Notes: generated by a model from the sequence alone, not told the origin. A stretch of DNA of 64,000 nt from Streptomyces xylophagus (GCF_000716435.1 NZ_JNWO01000028.1:33272-97271); one strand, 5' to 3'; shown: positions 31,056 to 40,224, counted from the stretch's first letter. A program made the numbers and translations.

Positions 31056-31598
31056 TTACGCGGCCCGGTCCACCAGTGCCGCCGGCGGCTCGTCGTCCAT
31101 CTCGAAGGCCATCGGGAAGGGTGCGTGTCCTGCGAGCTTGAACCAGCGGACCTTGCGGTGTTCGCGCAGGCGCCGGGCCGCGCCGACCGCGTCGTTGTGG
31201 AAGCGCCGGGCCATCGGGACGCGTCGTACGGCCTCCGCCAGTTCGCGGGCCGCCTCCTCTCCCCCGGGTGCCTCGCGGACGCCCTCCACCTGCGGGGCCT
31301 CCGCGAAGACGGCGCGCAGGGCCTGGCTCAACTCGCTCTCGGCGACCTCCCGTTGCTCCTCCTCGGCCTGCCGGGCGGCGTGCGCGGCCTCGTAGAGGAC
31401 GATCGACGCGGCCGGGTCGAGAACTCCGGAGGTGGCCAACTCCTGGGTCACCGAGGCGCGGCGCAGCAGTTGGGCGTCGAGTGCCGCGCGGGCCGCGTCG
31501 ATCCGGGCGTGCAGCCGGTCGAGCCGGCCCGCGGTCCAGCTCAGGTACAGGCCGATCGCCACGAGGGCGACGAGGATCCAGATCAGGGTGGGGGTCAC
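31056..31598 (-). CDS. LemA-like membrane-anchored protein
   Basis: 180 aa from GTG 31598 (MTPTLIWILVALVAIGLYLS); a TTG at 31607 is possible. One N-terminal helix, outside-in, is followed by RLDRLHARIDAARAALDAQLLRRASVTQELA. This resembles the LemA family's conserved first helix, in which a run of the type RIxxAxxxLDxQLxRR is standard. Later RRFHNDAVGAARRLREHRKVRWFKLAGHAPFPMAFEMDD resembles the LemA end motif. The function of LemA proteins is not firmly known. Last gene of the PI/PIM operon, 25 nt after the FGE gene. Confidence 0.65.
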   Translation of the reverse strand: MTPTLIWILVALVAIGLYLSWTAGRLDRLHARIDAARAALDAQLLRRASVTQELATSGVLDPAASIVLYEAAHAARQAEEEQREVAESELSQALRAVFAEAPQVEGVREAPGGEEAARELAEAVRRVPMARRFHNDAVGAARRLREHRKVRWFKLAGHAPFPMAFEMDDEPPAALVDRAA

Positions 31599-31623
31599 GG
31601 GCGGCAAGGCTACCCGCCCGCGG

Positions 31624-32553
31624 TCACGGTCCCGTCAGGTCCCACGCGCACCGGAAACCCCCGTGCCCCGTCGACGAGTCGGGGGTGTTCTTCGAGCGGG
31701 CGGCGACCCGGTACCGATGGCAGTAGGAGGCGTGACAGAGGTACGAGCCACCGCGGATCACGCGCTCCTCACCGTCCGAGGCGAAGAGGTCGGCGCACCA
31801 CTCCCACACGTTGCCCGATGTGTTGAACAGGCCGAAGCCGTTGGGCTCGTACGTGTCCACGGGGACCGTGCCCGTGGCGCCGCCGGGGCGGGTGCTGACC
31901 CGGGGGAAGTCGCCCTGCCAGGTGTTCAGTTGCTCGGGAGCGAAGTCGCCGCCCCAGGGGTACCGCCGACCCTCAAGGCCGCCGCGTGCCGCGTACTCCC
32001 ACTCGGCCTCGGTGGGCAGCCGGGCGTCCGCCCAGGCGCAGTAGGCGAGGGCGTCGTGGTGCGAGACATGCACTACGGGGTGGTCTGCGCGGCCCGTGAC
32101 GTGGGAACCGGGGCCCTCAGGTGCTGCCCAGTAGGCGCCCTCCACGCCGAGCCACCAGGGTGCCGCCTCGACCTGGCCGAACACGGCGTCCCGCGCGCGG
32201 GGGTGCAGCAGCAGGTGGAACACGAACGAACTGCCGTACCGCTCCGCCTCGGTGACGTATCCGGTGTCCTCCACGAAGTGGGCGAAGCGCGCGTTGGTGA
32301 CGGCGGTCGCGTCGATACGGAACGGCTCGACGGTGACCGTCCGGACGGGTCCTTCGGCGTCCTGCGGGTAGCCCTCCTCGAAGGCGTCGCCCATGCGGAA
32401 CTCGCCGCCGGGGAGAGAGATCGCGTACGTGTCATCGGCGAATCGACCACTGTGCACGGTCAGTTGGAAAACCGAACCGACCTCCCCGCGCGCGGGCGCG
32501 CAGGGCATACAACACGCCGCCCCCTCGTGGCCGTCGCCCGGGCCGACCGGCAC
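31624..32553 (-). CDS. Formylglycine-generating enzyme (sulfatase-activating, SUMF1 type)
   Basis: 309 aa from GTG, one nt after the stop of the mannosyltransferase gene. The FGE fold is complete: ISLPGGEFRMGDAFEEGYPQD, AVTNARFAHFV, RLPTEAEWEYAARGGLEGRRYPWG, NTSGNVWEWCADLF. The active-site pair Cys273 and Cys278 is present in RGGSYLCHASYCHRYRV, followed by ARSKNTPDSSTGHGGFRC, closely resembling the characterised S. coelicolor enzyme. So this is a true FGE that converts the Cys of CxPxR sulfatase motifs to formylglycine, not a generic SUMF1-domain protein. Oddly, its own N-terminus carries CCMPCAPAR, which itself fits CxPxR (C18-R22). No sulfatase gene lies in the window. Confidence 0.9.
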   Translation of the reverse strand: MPVGPGDGHEGAACCMPCAPARGEVGSVFQLTVHSGRFADDTYAISLPGGEFRMGDAFEEGYPQDAEGPVRTVTVEPFRIDATAVTNARFAHFVEDTGYVTEAERYGSSFVFHLLLHPRARDAVFGQVEAAPWWLGVEGAYWAAPEGPGSHVTGRADHPVVHVSHHDALAYCAWADARLPTEAEWEYAARGGLEGRRYPWGGDFAPEQLNTWQGDFPRVSTRPGGATGTVPVDTYEPNGFGLFNTSGNVWEWCADLFASDGEERVIRGGSYLCHASYCHRYRVAARSKNTPDSSTGHGGFRCAWDLTGP

Positions 32554-32554
32554 C

Positions 32555-33715
32555 TCAGTCCCGGGCCAGTCCGAACCGCGCCCGCAGTCCGGTGCGTTCG
32601 TCGGTGGCCACGGCCGCCGCTCCGGCGGTCACCGTCTCGTACACGGAGAGGATGTCGGCCCCGACGGTGGACCAGTCGAAGCGCCGGACATGTGCGCTCC
32701 CCTGCCGGCTCAGCTGCTTCAGCCGCACGGGGTCCCCCAGGAGCCGTACGGCGGCCTCGGCGAGGGTGTCCGCGTCCTCGTTGGTGAACAGCTCGCCGGC
32801 CGCGCCCTGGTCGAGGACCTGCGCGAAGGCGGGCAGGTCGGAGGCGAGCACCGGGGCGCCCGCGGACATGGCCTCGACGAGGATGATGCCGAAGCTCTCG
32901 CCGCCGGTGTTCGGGGCGATGTAGAGGTCGATGCTGCGCAGGAAGCGGGCCTTGTCCTCGTCGCTGATCATGCCGAGGAACTCGACGCGCGAGCGCAGTT
33001 CCTTCGGCAGCGTCTCAACGGCCTCCTCCTCGTCGCCGCGCCCGGCGACCAGAAGCCGGGCGTTCGGGCGCTCGGCGAGGATCTTCGGCAGGGCCTTCAT
33101 CAGCACCGGGAGGCCCTTGCGGGGCTCGTCGATACGCCCTATGAAGCCGATGGTCTCGCCCTGCCATTCCGGCTTGGGTTCGGCGCGGGCGAAGTAGTCG
33201 ACGTCGACGCCGTTCGGGATGACGACCGCGTCCCCGCCGAGGTGTTCGACGAGCGTACGGCGGGCGTACTCGCTCACGGCGATCCGCGCGCTGATCTTCT
33301 CCAGCGCGGCCTGGAGGATGGCGTACGCGGCGATCATCGCCCGGGAGCGCGGGTTCGAGGTGTGGAAGGTCGCCACGATCGGGCCCGAGGCCGCCCAGCA
33401 GGCCAGCAGGCCGAGGGACGGCGAGGTCGGTTCGTGGATGTGGATGACGTCGAACTCGCCGTCGTGCAGCCAGCGTCGGACCCGGGCGGCCGACAGGAAG
33501 CCGAAGTTCAGCCGGGCCACCGAGCCGTTGTACGGCACCGGGACCGCGCGGCCGGCCGAGACGACGTACGGCGGCAGCGGGGTGTCGTCGTCGGCCGGAG
33601 CCAGCACGGACACCTCGTGGCCGAGCCGGATGAAGTACTCGGCGAGGTCCCTGATGTGGAACTGGACGCCGCCGGGCACGTCCCAGGAGTAGGGGCAGAC
33701 GATGCCGATCCTCAC
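32555..33715 (-). CDS. pimA: Phosphatidylinositol mannosyltransferase-like glycosyltransferase (GT4, PimA type)
   Basis: 386 aa from GTG 33715 (MRIGIVCPYSWDVPGGVQFH), overlapping the acyltransferase stop by 4 nt. GT-B fold with the acceptor-side GGVQFHIRDLAEYF, GVDVDYFARA, GFIGRIDEPRKGLPVLMKALPKI and the nucleotide-sugar motif PNTGGESFGIILVEAMSAGAPVLASD. PimA adds the first mannose from GDP-mannose to phosphatidylinositol on the inner membrane face. The specific call rests on the adjacent PI synthase and acyltransferase. Confidence 0.88.
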   Translation of the reverse strand: MRIGIVCPYSWDVPGGVQFHIRDLAEYFIRLGHEVSVLAPADDDTPLPPYVVSAGRAVPVPYNGSVARLNFGFLSAARVRRWLHDGEFDVIHIHEPTSPSLGLLACWAASGPIVATFHTSNPRSRAMIAAYAILQAALEKISARIAVSEYARRTLVEHLGGDAVVIPNGVDVDYFARAEPKPEWQGETIGFIGRIDEPRKGLPVLMKALPKILAERPNARLLVAGRGDEEEAVETLPKELRSRVEFLGMISDEDKARFLRSIDLYIAPNTGGESFGIILVEAMSAGAPVLASDLPAFAQVLDQGAAGELFTNEDADTLAEAAVRLLGDPVRLKQLSRQGSAHVRRFDWSTVGADILSVYETVTAGAAAVATDERTGLRARFGLARD

Positions 33716-34623
33716 GAGGGTCCCTTCGTGGGATCGAGATCCGCGAGCCACAACCGCTGCAGCATGTGCCAGTCCTCCGGGTGGTCGGCGATGCCGGTGG
33801 CGAAGGCGTCGGCCAGCGCCTGTGTCATGACAGACGTCTTCTCGGCCCGATCGCCTGACTCGGGTACCTCGACCGGCGGATGGACCCGCCCCTGCATGAC
33901 CGGCGAGTCGTCGTACCAGAGCGTCACCGGGAGCAGCAGCGCGCCCGTCTGTTGGGCGAGGAGAGCCGGTCCTGCGGGCATCCGGGTGGCCTCGCCGAAG
34001 AACTCGACCTCGACCCCGGAGGCGGACAGGTCGCGCTCGGCGACCAGGCAGACCAGGCCGCCGTCCCGCAGTCGCCGGGCGAGCGTGCCGAAGGCGGTGC
34101 CGCCGCTGTGCGGCAGGACCTCCATGCCGAGGCCCTCGCGGTAGGCGACGAAGCGGTCGTAGAGCGTCTCGGGCTTGAGGCGTTCGGCGACCGTGGTGAA
34201 CGGTGTCTCCAGCTTGGTGGTGACCCAGGCGCCGGCGAGGTCCCAGTTGGCGAGGTGCGGCAGCGCGAGGACGACGCCCCGGCCGGAGGCGATGCCGTCG
34301 GTCAGGTGGTGCACGTCCTTGGGGTCGAAGCCCGTCTTGACGCGCTCGGCGCTCCAGGCGGGGAGCCGGAAAGACTCCATCCAGTAGCGCAGATACGACC
34401 GCATGCCCGCGCGCGAGAGCTCGGCGAGGCGCTCGGGGCTCGCGTCGGGCACCACGCGCGCGTAGTTGCTCTCCAGCCGCTGGACGCCCTTGCCGCGCCG
34501 CTTCCAGGCGAGGTCGGCGATGGCGCGTCCGAGCCGTACCGCGACCGGCTCGGGGAGCTTCTTGACGGTGCTCCAGCCGAGGCCGTACAGCGCGTCCGTC
34601 AGCCGCTCCTGGGCACTGCTCAC
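33712..34623 (-). CDS. Phosphatidylinositol mannoside acyltransferase
   Basis: 303 aa from GTG 34623. LpxL/HtrB-type acyltransferase: HLANWD (HX4D catalytic motif, about residue 127), ERDLSASGVEVEFFGEATRMPAGPALLAQQTGALLLPVTLWYD. In this context it should acylate the mannose of PIM1 (PatA type). Four-nt overlaps with both neighbours indicate a tightly coupled PI-PIM unit. Confidence 0.9.
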   Translation of the reverse strand: MSSAQERLTDALYGLGWSTVKKLPEPVAVRLGRAIADLAWKRRGKGVQRLESNYARVVPDASPERLAELSRAGMRSYLRYWMESFRLPAWSAERVKTGFDPKDVHHLTDGIASGRGVVLALPHLANWDLAGAWVTTKLETPFTTVAERLKPETLYDRFVAYREGLGMEVLPHSGGTAFGTLARRLRDGGLVCLVAERDLSASGVEVEFFGEATRMPAGPALLAQQTGALLLPVTLWYDDSPVMQGRVHPPVEVPESGDRAEKTSVMTQALADAFATGIADHPEDWHMLQRLWLADLDPTKGPS

Positions 34624-35297
34624 GGAGTCGCCCCGGTGCTGTGCTGCTCGGTTTCCTGAGCTGCGGCGGCGTCGGCCTCGGCGGCCTCCCTGCGGACTGT
34701 GACGACCCGCTGGATCAGCGTGACGATGCTGCCCACGGCGACGATCCACAGCGCGATCGGCAGCAGCCACTGGATGCCCGGGACGCCGAACTTGTGGAGG
34801 CCGGAGAGACCGCACGCGACGAGTGAGATCACCAGTCGTTCGGCCCGCTCGACCAGACCGTTGACGGCCACCGGCAGGCCGATCGCCTCGCCGCGTGCCT
34901 TCGTGTACGACACCACCTGGCCGCTGGCCAGGCAGAAGATCGAGACGGCGCACAGGGCGATGTTGTCGCCGCCGCCCGCGTACCAGAGGGCCAGGCCGCC
35001 GAAGACCGCGCTGTCGGCCACCCGGTCGAGCGTGGAGTCCAGGAAGGCGCCCCAGCGGCTGGAGCGGCCCAGCTGGCGGGCCATGTTGCCGTCGACGAGG
35101 TCGGAGAACACGAACAGCGTGATCACGACCGTGCCCCAGAAGAACTCGCCCATGGGGTAGAAGACCAGCGCGCCCGCGACCACTCCGGCGGTGCCGAGGA
35201 GGGTGACCGTGTCGGGGCTGACGCCCCGGCGGATCAGAAACGCGGCGAACGGCGTGAGGACACGCGTGAAGAATGCACGCGCGTACTTGTTCAGCAT
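34620..35297 (-). CDS. pgsA: CDP-alcohol phosphatidyltransferase (phosphatidylinositol-phosphate synthase)
   Basis: 225 aa from ATG 35297 (MLNKYARAFFTRVLTPFAA), which has GGGAAGG just upstream; longer upstream starts are less likely. The CDP-AP motif is exact: D66-x2-D69-G70-x2-A73-R74 ... G83-x3-D87-x3-D91. About six helices. In mycobacteria and Streptomyces the enzyme joins inositol-1-phosphate to CDP-diacylglycerol. First gene of the PI/PIM operon, divergent from the EF-G-like gene. Confidence 0.92.
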   Translation of the reverse strand: MLNKYARAFFTRVLTPFAAFLIRRGVSPDTVTLLGTAGVVAGALVFYPMGEFFWGTVVITLFVFSDLVDGNMARQLGRSSRWGAFLDSTLDRVADSAVFGGLALWYAGGGDNIALCAVSIFCLASGQVVSYTKARGEAIGLPVAVNGLVERAERLVISLVACGLSGLHKFGVPGIQWLLPIALWIVAVGSIVTLIQRVVTVRREAAEADAAAAQETEQHSTGATP

Positions 35298-35586
35298 GGC
35301 CTTCCCGAGGGTCGGTGTCGCCGCGCGGCCCCTGCTGGCCACCGGCTGGCCCATCGTAGCCACGCGCACGCGTGAGCGACGGCCGGGCACCCGCGTGCCC
35401 GTGTTTTGAATGGCTGCGGCACGACGCGATGCCATCGGTGTCACGGTCGGATCGCGTCCGCTGTATGGACGCACCGTGACGGGAGTGGAAAGCTCGAACC
35501 ACCGCGGGCGTCATCGGAGCCGCCACCGCACGCGGCTGCGTGTGTCCGCGCCCACAGTGACCTCACCGTGCACGGGAGGCAAGGCC

Positions 35587-37782
35587 ATGGGCGACAAGGC
35601 GAACGCACACCCCGGAGCCGCCGGCAGGGCTACAGCGGCCGACCACCCCGCGTCCGTACGGAATGTGGTGCTGGTCGGCCACTCCGGATCGGGCAAGACG
35701 ACTCTGGTGGAGGCCCTCGCGCTGACCGCGGGGGCGGTGAACAGGGCGGGCCGTGTGGAGGACGGCGGCACCGTCTCCGACTACGACGAGATCGAGCACC
35801 GGCAGCAGCGCTCGGTGCAGCTCTCCCTGGTGCCCGTCGACTGGGACGGGTACAAGGTCAATCTTCTCGACACCCCCGGATACGCCGATTTCGTCGGCGA
35901 GTTGAGGGCCGGTCTGCGAGCTGCGGACGCGGCCCTCTTCGTCGTCTCGGCCTCCGACGGGGTGGACGGCTCGACCCGCATGGTGTGGGAGGAGTGCGCG
36001 GCGGTCGGCATGCCGCGCGCCATCGTGATCACGCATCTGGAGTCCGCGCGCGCGGACTTCGAGACGATGACCCGCACCTGCGCGGAGGCCTTCGGCGCGG
36101 ACGACCCCGACGCCGTACTCCCGCTGTATCTGCCGTTGCACGGCGCGCAGGGGTCGGACGGGCACGCGCCCGTGACGGGTCTGGTCGGGCTGCTGTCGCA
36201 GAAGCTGTTCGACTACGCGTCCGGGGAGCGCAAGGAGTCCGAGCCGGGGCCCGACCAGCAGCCGCGGATCGAGGAGGCCCGTAACCGGCTCATCGAGGGG
36301 ATCATCGCGGAGAGCGAGGACGAGACCCTCATGGACCGCTATCTCGGCGGCGAGGAGATCGACGTCAAGACGCTGATCGGGGACTTGGAGCGGGCCGTCG
36401 CGCGCGGGGTGTTCTTCCCCGTGCTGGCCGCCGCCCCCGCCGCCGAGGGCTCCAAGCAGGGCCTCGGCACGGTCGAGCTGCTTGAGCTGATCACGGGCGG
36501 TTTCCCGACCCCCCTGGAGCGCGAGGCGCCCGGGGTCACCACGGTCGACGGCAGGGCGCGGGAGCTGAAGCCGTGCGACCCGAACGGGCCGCTGGTCGCC
36601 GAGGTCGTGAAGACCGCCTCCGACCCGTACGTCGGCCGGGTCTCCCTGGTGCGCGTCTTCTCCGGGACGCTACGGCCCGACGCGACCGTCCATGTCTCCG
36701 GGCACGGGCTCGCCGACCGCGGGCACGAGGACCATGATGTCGACGAACGCGTCGGTGCCCTCTCCGCACCCTTCGGCAAGCAGCAACGGGCGCTCACGCA
36801 CTGCATCGCGGGGGACCTCGCGTGCGTGGCGAAACTGGGCCGCGCGGAGACCGGCGACACCCTCTCCGCCAAGGACGACCCACTCCTCATGGAGCCCTGG
36901 GAGATGCCCGACCCGCTGCTGCCGCTCGCCATCCAGGCGCACAGCAAGACGGACGAGGACAAGCTCTCGCAGGGCCTGAGCAGGCTCGTCGCCGAGGACC
37001 CCACCATGCGCCTGGAACAGAACCAGGACACCCACCAGGTCGTCCTGTGGTGCCTCGGCGAGGCCCACGCGGACGTCGCGTTGGAACGGCTGCGCAGTCG
37101 CTACGGCGTCCAGGTCGACCTCGTACCGCACAAGGTCTCCCTACGGGAGACGTTCGCCGCCAAGGCGCAGGGGCGCGGCCGCCATGTCAAACAGTCCGGC
37201 GGACACGGGCAGTTCGCGATCTGCGAGATCGAGGTCGAGCCGCTTCCGGGCGGCACCGGCATCGAGTTCGTGGACAAGGTCATCGGCGGTGCGGTGCCGC
37301 GCCAGTTCATCCCCTCGGTGGAGAAGGGCGTAAGGGCCCAGGCAGCAAGGGGAGTTGCGGCCGGGCATCCACTGCTCGACGTACGGATCACGCTCCTGGA
37401 CGGCAAGGCGCACTCGGTGGACTCATCTGACGCCGCGTTCCAGACGGCCGGCGCGCTGGCGCTGCGGGAGGCCGCGGTCGACGCGAAGATCCATCTCCTC
37501 GAACCGGTTGCCGAAGTGACCGTGCTGGTCGGCGACGACTACGTGGGCGCGGTGATGAGCGACCTGTCCGGGCGCCGTGGCCGCGTGCTCGGCACCGAGC
37601 AGACGACCGGCGGGCGCACCCTGATCCGGGCCGAGGTACCGGAGATCGAGATCGGCCGCTACGCCGTCGACCTCCGTTCTCTCTCGCACGGCACGGCCCG
37701 CTTCAACCGCACGTACGCCCGGCACGAGCCGATGCCTCCGCAGATCGCGGAGAGAATCCGCGAAGAGGCGGGCGACGCCTAG
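35587..37782 (+). CDS. Elongation factor G-like protein (EF-G2 / FusA2 type) with altered G3 and G4 motifs
   Basis: 731 aa from ATG 35587, which has GGGAGGCAAG upstream. P-loop GHSGSGKT (31-38) is intact. The G3 motif reads DTPGYADF (95-102) where EF-G has DTPGHVDF, so the catalytic His is Tyr99. The G4 guanine-specificity motif NKxD is replaced by THLE (149-152). Domains II-V are otherwise complete (RPDATVHVSGHG, LVPHKVSLRETF, GVAAGHPLLDVRITLLDG, SDLSGRRGRVLGT). These changes separate it from canonical EF-G, which must be encoded elsewhere. Resembles mycobacterial FusA2; role in translation unknown. Confidence 0.92.
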   Translation: MGDKANAHPGAAGRATAADHPASVRNVVLVGHSGSGKTTLVEALALTAGAVNRAGRVEDGGTVSDYDEIEHRQQRSVQLSLVPVDWDGYKVNLLDTPGYADFVGELRAGLRAADAALFVVSASDGVDGSTRMVWEECAAVGMPRAIVITHLESARADFETMTRTCAEAFGADDPDAVLPLYLPLHGAQGSDGHAPVTGLVGLLSQKLFDYASGERKESEPGPDQQPRIEEARNRLIEGIIAESEDETLMDRYLGGEEIDVKTLIGDLERAVARGVFFPVLAAAPAAEGSKQGLGTVELLELITGGFPTPLEREAPGVTTVDGRARELKPCDPNGPLVAEVVKTASDPYVGRVSLVRVFSGTLRPDATVHVSGHGLADRGHEDHDVDERVGALSAPFGKQQRALTHCIAGDLACVAKLGRAETGDTLSAKDDPLLMEPWEMPDPLLPLAIQAHSKTDEDKLSQGLSRLVAEDPTMRLEQNQDTHQVVLWCLGEAHADVALERLRSRYGVQVDLVPHKVSLRETFAAKAQGRGRHVKQSGGHGQFAICEIEVEPLPGGTGIEFVDKVIGGAVPRQFIPSVEKGVRAQAARGVAAGHPLLDVRITLLDGKAHSVDSSDAAFQTAGALALREAAVDAKIHLLEPVAEVTVLVGDDYVGAVMSDLSGRRGRVLGTEQTTGGRTLIRAEVPEIEIGRYAVDLRSLSHGTARFNRTYARHEPMPPQIAERIREEAGDA

Positions 37783-37801
37783 CAGTTGGTACCGGGCGGC
37801 T

Positions 37802-37830
37802 CACTTGTGGCGCGCGACGACCCACAAGTG
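37802..37830 (+). terminator. Hairpin after the EF-G-like gene
   Basis: Perfect 9-bp arms CACTTGTGG and CCACAAGTG around an 11-nt loop, 19 nt past the stop. No T-run. A weak terminator or mRNA end stabiliser. Confidence 0.4.
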
Positions 37831-37990
37831 GCCTAAATGGAACGGTCTCTTCCGGGTCGGCGGGCAGCTTGGGCTGTCCGCCGACGAATGTCAGTGATGG
37901 CCGATACGCTGATGACCTGATCAACAGGTGTGCGGAGCACGGAAGTCGGGAAAGCCGCAGAAGCGGGAGCAGCGGCGATCGGGGGCGGGA

Positions 37991-39658
37991 ATGACCGTTG
38001 ACAGCGGTTACGCGGACATCTTCGGACCACAGGTGCCGCGCACCGGTGACGAGGGGCAGACGGCGACCTTCGCGCTGGCCTCGGCGGCCTACCGGGACAA
38101 CCCGGTCGCCGAGATCAAGAAGGCCGACAACGAATGGCACCAGACGGCCGTCAACGAGGGCCGCAAGTGGGCGACGATCTTCCGCCCCAACCTCGGCGAG
38201 GCCTTCTCCGGAGCCCTGGTGGCCCGCATGCTCGGCCCCGGCCGCCAGCCGCTCATCCAGTCGTTCGGCACCGAACCGCAGGCCGTCGTCGAGCACGCGC
38301 TGGCGGCCAACAACATCCGCCGGGCCCGGGACAACAGGCTGTCCATGGTCATGGTGCTGTGCGGCCTGCTCTTCCTTCCCGGGCTGGTGATCTGGCTGCT
38401 GATCTTCCAGCTGCGCAGCCTGATCGACAAGCGCACCCAGAAGAACAAGCGGGCCGGCGCGCTCGCCACGACCCTGCTCGTCGGGGTGGGCGCGGTCGCC
38501 GTGATCTTCCTGATCAAGATGCCGTTCACCGGCTTCTGGGCCTGGTACGCACGCGCGTGCGTCGTCCTCCCCGTGGTCGGCTGGCTGTGGGCCAAGCAGA
38601 TCTGCGAGAACACCGCGAAGGACCTGCGCGGGCGGTGGGACAGCCTGCTCTCCGGCAGCAGCGTCGGCGCCAAGGTCCCCGAGGCGGTACCGACCAGCCC
38701 CGGCGAGACCCAGGCCGAGCAGCTGCGCCAGTCCCTGGCCAAGCTCAGCGCGGAGCAGCAGTCGAACTCGATCTTCTACGCCGGCCCCAAGGGCATCCTC
38801 GGCATGGGCACCCGCTGGGGCAGCTGGCAGCTCGCCGAGGACCTGATCGCGCGGGACGCCAACCGGGAGATCCACCCCTTCCGCAGCTGGGACGTCATCC
38901 GGAACATCCATGACGACCTGCGCATGCTGGAGCGGAACACGATCAACACCGGCGGCTTCCCGAAGGCGTCCATCCGCCACTGGGTCGTCACACCGATCGG
39001 TGAGGGCGCGAAGGCGGTGTCCCGGCCCGAGGGCACGGACGTGGACGCGTACCAGGTCAAGTCGCACGCGATACAGGACATCTGCAACAAGCAGCAGTTC
39101 GGCGCCGGTGACCGCCACTACCTGGGTGTCCAATGGACGCTCTGGGAAGGGCAGTTGGTCATCACGATGATGATCACCGTCACCGTGCTGCACAAGACGC
39201 TGCGCATCGAGATCACCGGGCACGCCCTGGGTCCCGTGAACTCACTGTTCACCGGCAAGCCCGAGGCCCCCTCGAAGGACGTCCAGAAGACCTTCAAGCC
39301 GTGGGAGACCCGCAAGGTCAGCCTCCCGCTGGTCCCCACCGACGAGGTGGTACGCCTCGCGGTGCGCGCCCCGATCACCTGGTACCCGCCGCTGCTGAAC
39401 TGGCTCGGCGGTTCCATATCCCTGCCCGAGCCGTTCGGCCTGCGGCACGCCTGGGCCGACCAGCCCTGGCGCCACCGCTTCATGGCGGACGACGCGCTGC
39501 GCGCCGCGACACCGGTTCTGCGGGTGGTGCACGCCGCGGCGATCCGCGTCCTGGACGAGAACGGCGTGGACACGGAGAAGTTCGGCAACCGCTCGTCGTT
39601 CCTCAGCACGAACGTGCAGGACGCGTCACCGAGGAAGGCCGACCTGTACGACGCGTAG
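37991..39658 (+). CDS. Hypothetical multi-domain membrane protein
   Basis: 555 aa from ATG 37991, with GGGGGCGGGA before it. No family recognised. A soluble N-terminal stretch of about 115 residues is followed by three hydrophobic segments (VMVLCGLLFLPGLVIWLLI about 119-137; ATTLLVGVGAVAVIFLI about 159-175; WYARACVVLPVVGWLWA about 183-199). A long cytoplasmic region follows, with RSWDVIRNIHDDLRMLER, then another hydrophobic stretch (QLVITMMITVTVLHKTL about 390-406) and a soluble tail. Codon bias and the strong ribosome site show it is real. Its neighbours give no functional hint. Confidence 0.85.
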   Translation: MTVDSGYADIFGPQVPRTGDEGQTATFALASAAYRDNPVAEIKKADNEWHQTAVNEGRKWATIFRPNLGEAFSGALVARMLGPGRQPLIQSFGTEPQAVVEHALAANNIRRARDNRLSMVMVLCGLLFLPGLVIWLLIFQLRSLIDKRTQKNKRAGALATTLLVGVGAVAVIFLIKMPFTGFWAWYARACVVLPVVGWLWAKQICENTAKDLRGRWDSLLSGSSVGAKVPEAVPTSPGETQAEQLRQSLAKLSAEQQSNSIFYAGPKGILGMGTRWGSWQLAEDLIARDANREIHPFRSWDVIRNIHDDLRMLERNTINTGGFPKASIRHWVVTPIGEGAKAVSRPEGTDVDAYQVKSHAIQDICNKQQFGAGDRHYLGVQWTLWEGQLVITMMITVTVLHKTLRIEITGHALGPVNSLFTGKPEAPSKDVQKTFKPWETRKVSLPLVPTDEVVRLAVRAPITWYPPLLNWLGGSISLPEPFGLRHAWADQPWRHRFMADDALRAATPVLRVVHAAAIRVLDENGVDTEKFGNRSSFLSTNVQDASPRKADLYDA

Positions 39659-39675
39659 TCAGCCGACCGCGTGGC

Positions 39676-40224
39676 TCACGCCGTGGGCCACGCCTCCGCC
39701 AGCATCTTCCGTGTGTCCGCGAGGAGTTGGGGCAGCACCTTGGTGTGGCCGACCACCGGCATGAAGTTCGTGTCGCCGCCCCAGCGCGGGACGATGTGCT
39801 GGTGCAGGTGGGCGGCGATGCCCGCGCCCGCCACGCTCCCCTGGTTCATGCCGATGTTGAAGCCGTGGGCGCCGGACGCGGTGCGCAGGGCCGTCATCGC
39901 CTGCTTGGTGAGGGCCGCGAGTTCCACGGTCTCCGCGTCGGTCAGGTCGGTGTAGTCGGCGACGTGGCGGTAGGGCACGACCATCAGATGGCCACCGTTG
40001 TACGGGTACAGGTTGAGCACCCCGTACACCAGCTCACCGCGCCTGACGATCAGCCCGTCCTCGTCCGATTTCGCCGGAATCGAGCAGAAGGGGCAACCGT
40101 CGTCGGCCCCGGGGCCGGTCGGCTTGTTCTCACCCTGGATGTAGGCCATCCGGTGGGGGGTCCAGAGGCGCTGGAACGCGTCCGGCGTCCCCACTCCGAT
40201 CTGCTGCTCCGGCTCACTCGTCAT
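39676..40224 (-). CDS. HIT family protein (diadenosine polyphosphate / ADP-linked hydrolase type)
   Basis: 182 aa from ATG 40224 (MTSEPEQQIGVGTPDAFQRL). The N-terminal CPFC (CxxC) zinc half-site and the histidine triad HLHQHIVPRW (about residue 140) define a zinc-containing HIT protein close to the Ap4A phosphorylase/HIT group. FNIGMNQGSVAGAGIAAHLHQ is typical. It hydrolyses or phosphorolyses dinucleotide polyphosphates or AMP conjugates; exact substrate unclear. In Streptomyces this HIT gene sits in the PI-thrS region (recalled). Confidence 0.92.
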   Translation of the reverse strand: MTSEPEQQIGVGTPDAFQRLWTPHRMAYIQGENKPTGPGADDGCPFCSIPAKSDEDGLIVRRGELVYGVLNLYPYNGGHLMVVPYRHVADYTDLTDAETVELAALTKQAMTALRTASGAHGFNIGMNQGSVAGAGIAAHLHQHIVPRWGGDTNFMPVVGHTKVLPQLLADTRKMLAEAWPTA

